Source: Candidatus Edwardsbacteria bacterium
GTDB taxonomy: Bacteria > Edwardsbacteria > AC1 > EtOH8
Direction: 5' to 3'
Assembly: GCA_018821925.1 (NCBI GenBank)
Contig: JAHJLF010000009.1
Location: 1 to 42,680 of the forward strand
DNA: 42,680 nucleotides
Position numbers and translations under genes: made by a program. This document shows, in pieces, positions 6,962-16,750 of the stretch. Positions within the stretch are counted from its first letter, which is position 1, and each line of letters starts with the position of its first letter. The notes below the pieces were generated by a model. That model worked only from the letters and a program-made list of their open reading frames with translations, was not told the DNA's origin and made no database searches.

Positions 6962-9541
6962 ATGGAAAAAGTGACCCCCATGATCGCCCAGTATCACCGG
7001 ATCAAACAGGAACAGCCCGAGGCCATCCTTCTTTTCAGGGTGGGCGATTTCTACGAGACATTTTTCGAGGATGCGGTGCTGACCTCCAAGGTGTTGGGGA
7101 TAGCGCTGACCGCCCGCAACCACGGCAAGGGGAACGATGTCCCGCTGGCCGGGATCCCGCACCATGCCCTGGAGCGCTATGTCACCCGGCTGATCAAGGC
7201 CGGACACAAGGTGGCCATCTGCGATCAGGTGGAGGATCCCAAGCTGGCCAAGGGCATCGTCCGGCGCGAGGTCACCGAGGTGATCACCCCCGGGACGGTG
7301 ATGCGATCCTCTTTGCTGGATGAGAAAAGGGAGAACCTGTTGGCCGCGGTCAACTGCCATCAGGAACGGTGCGGGCTGGCCCTGTGCGACCTGTCGGCCG
7401 GCAATTTAAGGGTGGCCGAGATGTCCCTGGCGGAGCTTTCCGACGAGATGCTGCGCAACCAGCCTTCAGAGATACTGGTGTCCGGTTCCGACCGTCCGAA
7501 GATCGGGCCGGCCCTGGCCGGGTTCACTTTGACTGACCGGAAGGATCATCATTTTGAGCAGGGCTCGGCACTGAAGAAACTGCTGGGGCATTTCAAAACG
7601 GCCTCGCTGGCCGGGTTCGGCTGCCAGGATCTGACCCTGGCCATAGGTGCGGCCGGGGCGGCCATCGGCTATCTGGAGGAGAACCAGAAGATAGCCGTCA
7701 GCCACATTGCCAAAATGGTGCCATACTCCCTGCAGGGCCAGATGCTGCTGGACAACGCCACCATCAGAAATCTGAATCTTTTCCCCGAGGGCCATCCCCA
7801 GGGCATCAGCCTGCTGAACACCATAGACCATACGGTGACGGCTATGGGCGGCCGGCTGATAAGACGTTGGCTGGCGGCCCCGCTGCTGGATCTGAATGAG
7901 ATAACCTTAAGACAGGATGCCGTCCAGAGCCTGCTGGAGGGCCGGGCCGCCAGGGACGAACTTGGGAAACAGCTCAGGAACGTGCAGGACCTGGAAAGGC
8001 TGCTGGGGCGGATCGTCTGCCAGAGGGCCGGGCCCCGGGACCTGCTGGCCTTGGGACAATCACTGGCCGAAATTCCGAATATAAAAACCGGATTGCCACC
8101 GGGAAAATACTGGGAGGATCTTTGCACTGTCCTGCATGATTTCGGTGGTTTGACCGATCTGTTGGCCAAAGCCCTGGCGGATGATCCGCCGCTGTCGTTA
8201 TCCAAAGGCGGGGTCATTCGGGATGGGTTCAACCCTGACCTGGACGAGCTTCGCTCTCTGGCCCGCGACAGCAAAAGCTGGATCGCCGGATACCAGAACA
8301 GCGAACGGGAGCGCACCGGCATTCCATCCCTGAAAGTAAAATATAATTCGGTCTTCGGATATCATATCGAGATCAGCAAAACTAATCTGGCATTGGCTCC
8401 TGATGACTACATCAGAAAGCAGACCCTGAGCAATGCCGAGAGGTTCATCACCCCGGAATTGAAGGCCTACGAGGACAAGGTGCTGGGGGCCGAGGAAAAG
8501 ATCAAGGCCCTGGAGATGGAGATCTTCGCCGGCCTGCGCCAGGAAATATCATCCTGGAGCCAGCGGATCAAGGAAACCGCCGAGTCGGTGGCGGCTATCG
8601 ATGCTATTTGCGGCCTGGCCCTGGCCGCCATAAACAACCGCTACGTCCGCCCGGTGGTGGACGACTCTCCCCGAATCCAAATCATCCAGGGGCGACACCC
8701 GGTGGTGGAGCGGAATTTCCAGCTGGGACAGTTCGTGGCCAACGACGCCCTGCTGAACGACAGCGACCACCGCTTGATCATCCTGACCGGCCCCAACATG
8801 GCCGGGAAATCCACCTACCTAAGGCAGATAGCTTTGGTGACCATCCTGGCCCAGATGGGATCGTTCGTACCGGCCAGGGAGGCCTATATCGGCATCACCG
8901 ACCGGGTCTTCACCCGAATCGGGGCCTCCGACGACCTGGCCAAAGGGGTCAGCACATTTATGGCCGAGATGAACGAGACCGGGAATATCCTGAACAACGC
9001 CACCGTCCGGAGCCTGGTGCTGCTGGATGAGATCGGGCGGGGCACCAGCACCTTCGACGGGCTGGCCATCGCCTGGGCGGTCAGCGAATACCTGCATGAT
9101 CAGATCGGCTGCCGGACCCTGTTTGCCACCCATTATCATGAGCTGACCGAACTGGCCGTCCAGCTACCTGGAGTGCAGAATTATTCCATGGCGGTCAAGG
9201 AATGGGGAGATGAGATCATCTTCCTGCGGCAGGTGGTCAAGGGCAGCGCCGGGCAGAGCTACGGGGTGCAGGTGGCCCGGCTGGCCGGCATCCCGGCCAG
9301 GGTGATCTCCCGGGCCAGGGAGATACTGGACAACCTGGAGCAGGATGCCCTGCTGTCCGATGCCACGCCCCGCCTGGCCAGGCATGGGCAGATCCGCCAA
9401 GAGGAAGACCGATTGGAGCTTTTCAGCCGAGAGGAGCAGGAGATCCTGCGGGAGATCAAACATCTGCAGCCCGAGACCATGACCCCCATCGAGGCTCTTA
9501 ACAGATTAGCCAAATTAAAAAAAATGTCTGGAGAGGAATGA
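6962..9541 (+). CDS. mutS: DNA mismatch repair protein MutS
   Basis: An 859-residue MutS of normal family length, the ATPase that recognises base mismatches and small loops. The mismatch-contacting Phe-x-Glu motif is F30-Y31-E32 in VGDFYETF. Connector, lever and clamp domains follow, then the ABC-type ATPase with Walker A TGPNMAGKST (about residues 608-617), Walker B LVLLDEIGRGTSTFDG (from about 685) and the ATHYHELT histidine motif. The C-terminus carries a short helix-turn-helix region (MTPIEALNRLAKLKKM). Proximity to miaB is seen in many bacteria. mutL is not in the window. Confidence 0.97.
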   Translation: MEKVTPMIAQYHRIKQEQPEAILLFRVGDFYETFFEDAVLTSKVLGIALTARNHGKGNDVPLAGIPHHALERYVTRLIKAGHKVAICDQVEDPKLAKGIVRREVTEVITPGTVMRSSLLDEKRENLLAAVNCHQERCGLALCDLSAGNLRVAEMSLAELSDEMLRNQPSEILVSGSDRPKIGPALAGFTLTDRKDHHFEQGSALKKLLGHFKTASLAGFGCQDLTLAIGAAGAAIGYLEENQKIAVSHIAKMVPYSLQGQMLLDNATIRNLNLFPEGHPQGISLLNTIDHTVTAMGGRLIRRWLAAPLLDLNEITLRQDAVQSLLEGRAARDELGKQLRNVQDLERLLGRIVCQRAGPRDLLALGQSLAEIPNIKTGLPPGKYWEDLCTVLHDFGGLTDLLAKALADDPPLSLSKGGVIRDGFNPDLDELRSLARDSKSWIAGYQNSERERTGIPSLKVKYNSVFGYHIEISKTNLALAPDDYIRKQTLSNAERFITPELKAYEDKVLGAEEKIKALEMEIFAGLRQEISSWSQRIKETAESVAAIDAICGLALAAINNRYVRPVVDDSPRIQIIQGRHPVVERNFQLGQFVANDALLNDSDHRLIILTGPNMAGKSTYLRQIALVTILAQMGSFVPAREAYIGITDRVFTRIGASDDLAKGVSTFMAEMNETGNILNNATVRSLVLLDEIGRGTSTFDGLAIAWAVSEYLHDQIGCRTLFATHYHELTELAVQLPGVQNYSMAVKEWGDEIIFLRQVVKGSAGQSYGVQVARLAGIPARVISRAREILDNLEQDALLSDATPRLARHGQIRQEEDRLELFSREEQEILREIKHLQPETMTPIEALNRLAKLKKMSGEE

Positions 9542-9544
9542 CCT

Positions 9545-12500
9545 ATGGCCCTGAAAGATTTTGACCAGCAGGAAAACCGGGAGCTTAATAGCCGGATGCC
9601 GAATGAGCAAGAGCCCGGCCAGAGCAACTCTCCGGAAGGTATGGAGGACTCCAGTGGCGGCTTCTTCAGCCGGATGGCCAGGTCCGCCAAGAGGATCAGC
9701 CGGGCCCTGTCGGTAAAGGATGAGTTCCGGGTGACCGATGAAGACGTCCCTGTCGAAAATCCCGTATTGCCGTCAGAAGACAGTTCAGCCGAAACCGATT
9801 CCGAGGAGACAAAAGATATAACTGTTGAGTTGGAAGCTGATGCTTCGGAAGAATTCTCCTTTCCGGCAGAGACCGAGGTCGGGTCGGAACAGGAAGCCTA
9901 TCTTCAGGACGATCCGGAAGGGGACCCCGATACCCGGCAGGTGGAATCCGAAAAGGAGTCTAAAGGTGGCATTTTTAGCCGACTATTTGGCAGGATTTTC
10001 AAAAAAGCTCTCGAGCCCATCCCAGAACAGGATCCTGCAGAACAAACTTGGAATGAAAATAATGAAGGCCCGGAAAATATATCCGATCCTGTGCCAGCTG
10101 TGGAGCCGGAGGGTTTTGCCCCGGCGCCAGCTGTCGAGGATAAACCGGAATATGTAGAGTACGAAGCACCTATGGATCAGGGCCGGGAACCGGAACCTGC
10201 CGGAGCTCCTGCTCTGAGCATTTTGACCCGTATTTTCCAGCGCCAGGAGAAGCCGATTGACGAGGCGCTGGAGATCAAGAAGCTGGAGAAAAAATTCATC
10301 GACGGCCAGATAAAACAGCGCCGCAAGGATGAGGCCAAATTACTCAGGCAAATAAGGCGCAGTAAAAAGGAACGCAAATCGACCCTAGACTCACTGGACA
10401 AATACCGGGATCAGCTCAAGGAGACCATTGCCACCCTGAAAGCCAGGGAGGCTGATGTCAAAACCCTGGAAAAACAAAGCATATCGCTGCAGGAGGAGAT
10501 CGAAAGGGATTCGGCCCAACAGGGAACACTGAATCAGGAGAACCTGGCCTCCGAAACAAAACTTGATCAGCTGAGACAGAAGATTGCCGATACCGAGCAG
10601 AACCTGCAAAAAATCTCCGCCGAACATGCCCTGCGCCAGAACGAACAGCAGGCCCTTAATGAGCTGATGGAGAAGACCCAGCAGAGGGTGGATAGCCTTG
10701 GCTCAGAAGTGGCGGACCTGGATAAACGCCGGACTGAGAACGAGAATATCCTGCTGGACCTGAACTCCCAGATAATACATGCCGAGCAGGATAAACAGGA
10801 TAAGCTGCAACAAGGGGTGATGGCCTCGGAGGCCACCGCCAAGGTAGAAAAAACCCTGGACGAAAAACGGCACCAGGTGGCGGTGTTGGAGACGGTGGCG
10901 GCCGAATTGCAGAAGGACCTCTCCGGCAAGCAGGCCTCGCTGCAGGAGCTGCCCGGCCAGATAGAATCGCTGAAGCAGACGGTGGAACAGAACCAGGCCC
11001 AGATGGACCAAACCACCCAGGAGCTTTCCGAGCTGGAGAACCAAAAGGTGCAGCTCAATCAGCAGACCTACCAGGCCAGGCTGGAACTGGAGAAGACCGA
11101 GGAACAGCGCCGGAAGAACGAATCTGAATTGGATCGCCTGAATATAGAATTGACCAGTTCCAACAGTCTGTTGGTGGAAAGGAACCGTCAGGTGTCCGCC
11201 TTGGATACCGGGCTGGCGGAACTTAAAGAGAGCATTGAGAAAAAGCAGGAGATAATCATCCAGCTTCAGCAGAAGATAGAATCGCTCCGGCAGAGCGGCC
11301 TGGCAATGGCCCAGAAAACAGATGAGCTCAACAAACAAAAGAATGATACAGCCGGAGCGGTGGAGTCCAACAAGGCCCAGATTATTTCCACCGAAAACAC
11401 CATCAAGGCCCGGCAGATCGAGGTCAGCCAGTTGGAGGATAAACAGAACCTTCTGCAGCGCGAATCGGATGATCTGGCGGAACAGATCCAAGGCCGCCAG
11501 CAGGAACACCTCCACCTGTCGGAATCCATCAGCCTGGCCATGTCCAGCCAGGAGGAGCTGGAGAAGCGGCTGGCCGGCACCAAACAGGAACAAGGGGCCC
11601 AGTCCGAGCTGCTGGCCCAGACCACCCGGCAGATAGATGAGGCTCGTCAGCGATATTCCGCTATGCTTGAGGAGCAAACAGCGCTGGATGACGAAATCGG
11701 CAGAAGACGGAACGAACTGTCGGATTGGGAATCAAAACTTAAGTCGGTCCAGGGCCGGCACGACGATGTCCAGGAGAAGTTGGAAGACAACAGCAGGGAG
11801 AACCGGCTTTTGGCGGAAAACATCGAACAGCAGAAAATACTGGTAGACCAGATAAAGACTGAAAAAGAAGAGATGGTCGAGCGGCTAACAGCCGAAAAGG
11901 AAGAACTGGATGACCAGCTTGATGCCCTGCAGAAAAAACGGACCGGCCTGGAACAGTGGATCAAGGAAGCTATGGAGTTTCGCACCCAGCAGGGCAGTTC
12001 CATTGAGGATCAGCTATCCAAAACACGGGAGTTGAAGGCCCAAGCAGGGGAGTTTGCGGCACAGCTTGAACAGGGAAGAAAAGAACTGGAGGAGATAGAC
12101 TCCGAGAACCAGCGCTTGATGCAGGAAAGAGCCCGCAGCCTCCAGACGGCCGAGTCAGAACTGGCTGATCTTAGCGGTCAGCTGGAGAAGGTAAAGAGCC
12201 AGCTTGAGAAAGACCGGGATGAGTCGGAGACTTTATCCGGCCAGATAAACAGCCTGCGGGATGAGGCGGGAAATTTAAAGTCCGAGCAGGAGGAGTTATC
12301 AATCGCGGCGGCCGATGCCAGGTCGCAAAAGGAAAATATTGATCTTCAGCTGAGTGATACCAAACGGGAGTTCGAGGACCAGGTCCAGCAGCAGAGCCGG
12401 GAGTTGGAGAGCCTGGCCCAGGAGACCGAGACCTCCAAGCAGAAGCTGACGGAGCAGGTTGAACAGATCCAGCGGGAGATGGAGGAGAAGAACCGCAAGC

Positions 12501-12928
12501 TGGAGGGCATCAACGATCAACTGCGAGGAGCTCAATCGGAGGTGGAGAGCAAGGAACGCCAGCGTGAGGAATTGGAGAAGACCCTGGCCGATCTAAAGAA
12601 CCGGAATCAGGAGTTGAACGCCCAGGCTGATATGGAGATGGCCGGCATCAGCACCAGGAAAGAGAGCCTGCAGCAGGAGATAGGGAAGTTGGCTTCAGAG
12701 GCCGAGTCTGCCCAGGCCAAACTAAAATCGGTGCAGGAGGCCATTGCCGCCAAGACCAGCGAGGAAGCGTCCCTGCTCAAGCGTTTCCAGATGCTTTCTA
12801 TGGAGATGTCCGAGATGGAGAACATGAAGAAGGAATCCCGCGAGCTGTCCCGCAAGATAGACGAGCAGAAGCGGATACTGGAGGACCTGGAACTCCAGAT
12901 AGATAAAAAATCCGGCCTGTTCACCTGA
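9545..12928 (+). CDS. Very long coiled-coil protein with acidic disordered N-terminus
   Basis: A 1127-residue protein. Residues 1 to about 225 are acidic and low in complexity, broken by three short basic/hydrophobic modules: GGFFSRMARSAKRIS (about 38), GGIFSRLFGRIFKKAL (about 140) and LSILTRIFQRQ (about 223). From about residue 240 to the end it is almost unbroken heptad-like sequence rich in Glu, Gln, Lys and Leu. No ATPase head, signal peptide or membrane segment is seen, so it is not a full SMC or Rad50 protein. A cytoskeletal, scaffold or chromosome-associated role is possible but unproven. A Shine-Dalgarno (GGAGAGG) overlaps the mutS end and the ATG is 3 nt after the mutS stop. A strong terminator follows. 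Confidence 0.8.
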   Translation: MALKDFDQQENRELNSRMPNEQEPGQSNSPEGMEDSSGGFFSRMARSAKRISRALSVKDEFRVTDEDVPVENPVLPSEDSSAETDSEETKDITVELEADASEEFSFPAETEVGSEQEAYLQDDPEGDPDTRQVESEKESKGGIFSRLFGRIFKKALEPIPEQDPAEQTWNENNEGPENISDPVPAVEPEGFAPAPAVEDKPEYVEYEAPMDQGREPEPAGAPALSILTRIFQRQEKPIDEALEIKKLEKKFIDGQIKQRRKDEAKLLRQIRRSKKERKSTLDSLDKYRDQLKETIATLKAREADVKTLEKQSISLQEEIERDSAQQGTLNQENLASETKLDQLRQKIADTEQNLQKISAEHALRQNEQQALNELMEKTQQRVDSLGSEVADLDKRRTENENILLDLNSQIIHAEQDKQDKLQQGVMASEATAKVEKTLDEKRHQVAVLETVAAELQKDLSGKQASLQELPGQIESLKQTVEQNQAQMDQTTQELSELENQKVQLNQQTYQARLELEKTEEQRRKNESELDRLNIELTSSNSLLVERNRQVSALDTGLAELKESIEKKQEIIIQLQQKIESLRQSGLAMAQKTDELNKQKNDTAGAVESNKAQIISTENTIKARQIEVSQLEDKQNLLQRESDDLAEQIQGRQQEHLHLSESISLAMSSQEELEKRLAGTKQEQGAQSELLAQTTRQIDEARQRYSAMLEEQTALDDEIGRRRNELSDWESKLKSVQGRHDDVQEKLEDNSRENRLLAENIEQQKILVDQIKTEKEEMVERLTAEKEELDDQLDALQKKRTGLEQWIKEAMEFRTQQGSSIEDQLSKTRELKAQAGEFAAQLEQGRKELEEIDSENQRLMQERARSLQTAESELADLSGQLEKVKSQLEKDRDESETLSGQINSLRDEAGNLKSEQEELSIAAADARSQKENIDLQLSDTKREFEDQVQQQSRELESLAQETETSKQKLTEQVEQIQREMEEKNRKLEGINDQLRGAQSEVESKERQREELEKTLADLKNRNQELNAQADMEMAGISTRKESLQQEIGKLASEAESAQAKLKSVQEAIAAKTSEEASLLKRFQMLSMEMSEMENMKKESRELSRKIDEQKRILEDLELQIDKKSGLFT

Positions 12929-12971
12929 CCGGAACCATCGATACGCTAAATTTAATTCCTGTTAATACCTT

Positions 12972-13000
12972 AAGGCTGTCCCGACAGGGGCGGCCTTTTT
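12972..13000 (+). terminator. Rho-independent terminator after the coiled-coil gene
   Basis: AAGGCTGTCCC (12972-12982) pairs over 11 bp, including two G-U pairs, with GGGGCGGCCTT (12987-12997) around loop GACA and runs into T residues. Only about 16 nt separate it from the hypF ATG, so the hypF promoter is not obvious. Confidence 0.85.
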
Positions 13001-13016
13001 AAAAAGTTTTATTAAA

Positions 13017-15392
13017 ATGAGAGCAGTAAAAGTAATCATCAATGGAATGGTCCAAGGGGTAGGATTCCGTCCCTATATCTACCGGCTGGCAAAAAACCAC
13101 CATCTTTCTGGCTGGGTGCTCAACTCCAGCCGGGGGGTGGAGATATTGGCCCAGGGACTTCCTGCCGGCATCGATGCCTTTCTGTCGGATATCAAAAGCC
13201 AGCTGCCGCCACAGGCTTTTATTGATCATATGGCGGTATCCGAAATGGAACCTGGGGAACATCACGATTTTGCCATCAGGGAAAGTCTTGAAGGAGAAGG
13301 CATCACTCGAATATCACCGGATATCGCTCTCTGTCGGGACTGTCTTGCTGAAATGCTGGACAAGAAAGACCGGCGACATGATTATCCTTTCATTAACTGC
13401 ACCAACTGCGGCCCCAGGTTCTCCATCATCAAAAACACTCCGTATGACCGGCCCTTTACCACCATGTCCTGCTTTACTATGTGTCCCACTTGTCAAAAGG
13501 AATATGACGACCCTGAGAACCGCCGGTTCCATGCTCAGCCTAACGCCTGCCCTGACTGCGGCCCGCAATACCGGCTATGTCATAAGAACGGGCATGAAAT
13601 TGCCAGGAAGCAGGGGGCCATTGAACAAACGGCAAAGCTGCTGATGGCCGGGGATATCCTGGCCGTAAAGGGGTTAGGAGGGTTTCATCTGGCCTGCGAT
13701 GCCGGCAATGATCCGGCGGTTAAAAAACTTCGTGACAGAAAGAACCGGCTGGACAAGCCGCTGGCCCTGATGTGCGGGTCATTGGATGATGTAAGGAACA
13801 TCTGCGAAGTGAACGATAGGGAGGCGAAGGTGCTGGGGTCAAGCCAGGCGCCGATTGTTCTTTTGGCAAAATCAAAAATCAATCCTTCGGCAACGCTCAA
13901 GGCAAGAAATAAAAAATCAAATATATCCAATCATGTGGCTCCGGGGAACAATTATCTGGGAGTGATGTTGCCGTATGCTCCGGTGCATCATCTTTTATTT
14001 AAAGAGCTGAAAAAAATATCCCCCGGAGTCAAGGCATTAGTAATGACCTCGGGTAATATACAGGATGAGCCGGTGGTTATCGGCAATCGGGAAGCTTTGG
14101 ACAAACTGTCGGGCATTGCCGATTATTTTTTGTTTAACGATAGGGATATTGAGAATCGCAACGATGATTCCATCGTGTTTGTGACCGATGATGAAAATCA
14201 AAGATCAAAGATCAAAGGTCAAAAAACCCAGGGAGACCAGCAGGACGAGAAATTATCTTTTATCCAGATAGTCCGGCATTCCAGGGGCTATGCCCCCAAT
14301 CCCATCAATCTCCCGGTCCCGGTGCCTCCGACTCTGGCGGTGGGTGGGGAGATGAAGAATGTTTTTTGTCTGGCCTCGGGCGATAAGGCCTATGTCAGCC
14401 AGCATATCGGCGAGATGGACAACACTGCCACCTTGGAATTTTTTGAAGAAATGGTGGGTAAATACCAGAAGTGGTTCAAGATAAAACCGGAAATTATCGT
14501 TCACGACCTGCATCCCGATTACCTGACCACCAAGTGGGCCAGGGAACAGACCGGGATAACTCTGCGCGCAGTCCAGCACCATAAAGCCCATATCTTAAGC
14601 ACCCTGGCCGATAACGGAAAAGTCATTCCGGCCATCGGGGTGGCCTTCGACGGCACCGGCTACGGCGAGGATGGAAAGACTTGGGGCGGGGAGTTCTTTG
14701 TATTCGACGGCAAAGAAATTGAAAGGGCCGGGCATTTGGAATATCTGCCCCTGCCGGGCGGGGAGGCCTCTATCAAAAGGCCCTATCGAATCGCTGCTGC
14801 CTACAGCAAATATTTTCTCAACCAGCTCCCCGTGAACCTGATGTCCAAAGATAATGAAGCGGAGCTGGAGGTGATAGCAAAACAACTGGAGAACGGCTTT
14901 AACCTGGCCTGGACATCCAGCCTGGGCCGGTTGTTCGATGCGGTCAGCGCCATGCTGGGCGTCTGCCGGAGCATTACTTTTGAGGCCCAGGCGGCTATGG
15001 CACTGGAGAACTGCCTTGCTTCAGGGATCAATGAAAGATACGAGTATGATCTGGCTGAAGAAAATGGAATGATTTTAGTGTCAGTGAAAAGACTGTGGGA
15101 ACAGCTGACCGACGATATCCTGTCGGGTGTAAACGCTGGGGTTTGCTCGGCCAAGTTCCATAACACAATCGTTGACTTTACTTTGCTGATGTGCGATAAT
15201 TTGAGGTCAAAAACCGGCATAAATACCACAGTTCTGTCTGGGGGCGTCTTTCAGAACCGTTATCTGTTACGGCAGATACGACAACAACTTCAGAATTCAG
15301 GTTATGATGTCCTGCTTCACCGTCAGGTGCCGTCAAACGATGGCGGTATAGCGTTGGGGCAGGCGCTTTCTGTTGTGATAAATAACAAGTAA
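13017..15392 (+). CDS. hypF: Carbamoyltransferase HypF, [NiFe]-hydrogenase maturation
   Basis: A 791-residue HypF, which makes the carbamoyl adduct on HypE that becomes the cyanide ligands of the [NiFe] active site. The N-terminal acylphosphatase domain (about 1-90) has GMVQGVGFRPYIYRLA. Zinc-finger motifs follow (C106-x2-C109, NCTNCGPRF, MCPTCQKEY, ACPDCGP), then a YrdC-like domain and a C-terminal Kae1-like domain with HHKAH and GVAFDGTGYGEDG. Two lineage-specific in-frame insertions made of repeat-like DNA are visible, near residues 284-305 and 391-412. It heads the hypF-C-D-x-E cluster. No clear Shine-Dalgarno precedes the ATG. Confidence 0.96.
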   Translation: MRAVKVIINGMVQGVGFRPYIYRLAKNHHLSGWVLNSSRGVEILAQGLPAGIDAFLSDIKSQLPPQAFIDHMAVSEMEPGEHHDFAIRESLEGEGITRISPDIALCRDCLAEMLDKKDRRHDYPFINCTNCGPRFSIIKNTPYDRPFTTMSCFTMCPTCQKEYDDPENRRFHAQPNACPDCGPQYRLCHKNGHEIARKQGAIEQTAKLLMAGDILAVKGLGGFHLACDAGNDPAVKKLRDRKNRLDKPLALMCGSLDDVRNICEVNDREAKVLGSSQAPIVLLAKSKINPSATLKARNKKSNISNHVAPGNNYLGVMLPYAPVHHLLFKELKKISPGVKALVMTSGNIQDEPVVIGNREALDKLSGIADYFLFNDRDIENRNDDSIVFVTDDENQRSKIKGQKTQGDQQDEKLSFIQIVRHSRGYAPNPINLPVPVPPTLAVGGEMKNVFCLASGDKAYVSQHIGEMDNTATLEFFEEMVGKYQKWFKIKPEIIVHDLHPDYLTTKWAREQTGITLRAVQHHKAHILSTLADNGKVIPAIGVAFDGTGYGEDGKTWGGEFFVFDGKEIERAGHLEYLPLPGGEASIKRPYRIAAAYSKYFLNQLPVNLMSKDNEAELEVIAKQLENGFNLAWTSSLGRLFDAVSAMLGVCRSITFEAQAAMALENCLASGINERYEYDLAEENGMILVSVKRLWEQLTDDILSGVNAGVCSAKFHNTIVDFTLLMCDNLRSKTGINTTVLSGGVFQNRYLLRQIRQQLQNSGYDVLLHRQVPSNDGGIALGQALSVVINNK
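13867..13926 (+). repeat. AT-rich repeat insertion with a small palindromic core inside hypF
   Basis: Within hypF, A-rich repeats (AAAATCAAAAATCAA, then AAAAAATCAAAT) flank CCTTCGGCAACGCTCAAGG (13884-13902). That core resembles the short palindromic repeat family with CCTTCG...CTCAGG ends found in many environmental genomes (from memory). It encodes a Lys/Asn/Ser-rich stretch just before the conserved VAPGNNYLGVMLPY segment and keeps the frame open. Confidence 0.5.
14195..14224 (+). repeat. Four tandem copies of a 7-bp unit inside hypF
   Basis: Four consecutive 7-mers, AATCAAA, GATCAAA, GATCAAA and GGTCAAA, lie inside hypF and encode part of NQRSKIKGQKTQ, between the YrdC-like segment and the IVRHSRGYAP motif. 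Other HypF proteins are shorter at this point (from memory), so it is probably an inserted surface loop. Confidence 0.6.
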
Positions 15393-15406
15393 TATGGGAA
15401 TATAAT

Positions 15407-15628
15407 ATGTGTTTAGCCATACCAGCCAAAATCGAAAATATCGACGGCACCAAGGCCGAGGTTGACATCCGGGGTCTTAAAAGAAAGATCGGCCTGCAGC
15501 TTATGCCCGACGCCAAGGTAGGCGAGTACGTGCTGGTGCATGCCGGGTTCGCCATCCAGCGGATCGATCCGGAGGAGGCCGAGGAAACCTACAAACTGCT
15601 GGAAGACACCGGCATCACCATATCATGA
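15407..15628 (+). CDS. hypC: Hydrogenase maturation chaperone HypC
   Basis: A 73-residue protein starting MCLAIPAKIE, the invariant HypC/HupF N-terminus whose Cys2 binds the Fe(CN)2CO precursor. HypC works with HypD to assemble the iron centre and delivers it to the hydrogenase large subunit. Length is normal for the family. It starts 14 nt after the hypF stop and its stop lies 13 nt before the hypD start, so all three genes are probably one transcript. Confidence 0.96.
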   Translation: MCLAIPAKIENIDGTKAEVDIRGLKRKIGLQLMPDAKVGEYVLVHAGFAIQRIDPEEAEETYKLLEDTGITIS

Positions 15629-15641
15629 CGGGGTATCGGCA

Positions 15642-16739
15642 ATGATTGATCTCGATAAATTTCGCGATCCGGCGGTGGCCGCAAAGTTGGTGAAGAGGAT
15701 CGAAGCCCTTTGCGATGGCCCGGCGGCCTTCATGGAGGTCTGCGGTACCCATACCATGGCCATCTCGCAATTCGGCATCAGGGGATTGATCCCCAAATCA
15801 ATAAAGCTTCTTTCCGGACCGGGCTGTCCGGTGTGCGTCACCGCCTTGTCCGACATAGACAAGATGATCGCCATTGCCAGTCTGAAGGATGTGATCTTCA
15901 CCACCTTCGGCGATATGATTAGGGTGCCGGGCTCGTACAGCAGCCTGCGGGAGGCCAAGTCCCAGGGAGCCGATGTCAGGATATTGTATTCCCCGCTGGA
16001 TGCCCTGCAGATCGCGGCCGAGAATCCGCAGAAACAAGTGATATTTGCCGGAGTGGGTTTCGAGACCACTTCGCCCACCATCATCGCCACGGTGCTGGAG
16101 GCAAAAGAAAGAGGGATTAATAACTTTTTGGTCTATCCGGCCTTCAAGACAGTACCCCATGCCCTGAAGGCGATACTGGAATCTGGTCAGACCAAGATAG
16201 ACGGGTTTCTTTGCCCGGGCCATGTTTCGGCCATCATTGGCAGCAAGCCGTATCAATTCATTCCGGCTCAATACCAGATCCCCTGCGTCATCGCCGGGTT
16301 CGAGCCGCTGGACATTCTGGAATCTTTGGTGATGCTTCTGGAACAGATCAGGGTCCATAAAAAAGATGGTTCGGCTTTCTCCGTTCAGACGGAATACCGT
16401 CGGGGCGTGCCCGATGCCGGGAATCCCCATGCCCTGTCGATAATAGATAAAGTTATGATGCCCTGCACCGTCGAATGGCGGGCCATTGGCAGTATCCCTG
16501 ATACCGGGCTTTGCTTCAGGGAAGAATACAGTGCATTCGATGCTTCAAAGCGTTTCGATATCAAAGTGGAGCCGGCCGTCGAGCCGGAAGGCTGTCTCTG
16601 CGGCCAAGTGATGATGGGCCTGAACCAGCCGGACGAATGCAAGATGTTTGGAAAAAAATGCACGCCGGAAAGCCCGGTGGGACCGTGCATGGTGTCCTCC
16701 GAGGGGGCCTGCGCCGCCTGGTATAAATATCAAAATTGA
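15642..16739 (+). CDS. hypD: Fe-S scaffold protein HypD, hydrogenase maturation
   Basis: A 365-residue HypD, the [4Fe-4S] scaffold on which the Fe(CN)2CO group is built with HypC and HypE. Conserved motifs are C34-G35-T36-H37 (MEVCGTHTMAI), GPGC62PVC65 and the C-terminal cysteine-rich cluster (GCLCGQVMMG, ECKMFGKKCTP, GACAAW). The open frame extends 34 codons further upstream, but that part overlaps hypC in another frame and has no homology. ATG 15642 gives the normal family length and begins MIDLDKFRDP, so it is the chosen start. Confidence 0.95.
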   Translation: MIDLDKFRDPAVAAKLVKRIEALCDGPAAFMEVCGTHTMAISQFGIRGLIPKSIKLLSGPGCPVCVTALSDIDKMIAIASLKDVIFTTFGDMIRVPGSYSSLREAKSQGADVRILYSPLDALQIAAENPQKQVIFAGVGFETTSPTIIATVLEAKERGINNFLVYPAFKTVPHALKAILESGQTKIDGFLCPGHVSAIIGSKPYQFIPAQYQIPCVIAGFEPLDILESLVMLLEQIRVHKKDGSAFSVQTEYRRGVPDAGNPHALSIIDKVMMPCTVEWRAIGSIPDTGLCFREEYSAFDASKRFDIKVEPAVEPEGCLCGQVMMGLNQPDECKMFGKKCTPESPVGPCMVSSEGACAAWYKYQN

Positions 16740-16750
16740 AAAGGTAATAT

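Noticed and set aside
10703-11677. Long open frame on the minus strand opposite the coiled-coil gene (324 codons)
   Set aside because: It is an antisense shadow of low-complexity coiled-coil codons, with Leu/Gly/Gln-rich nonsense and no ribosome-binding site.
15540-15641. N-terminal extension of hypD
   Set aside because: It overlaps hypC in a different frame, encodes Arg/Pro-rich non-homologous sequence, and ATG 15642 gives the expected HypD start.
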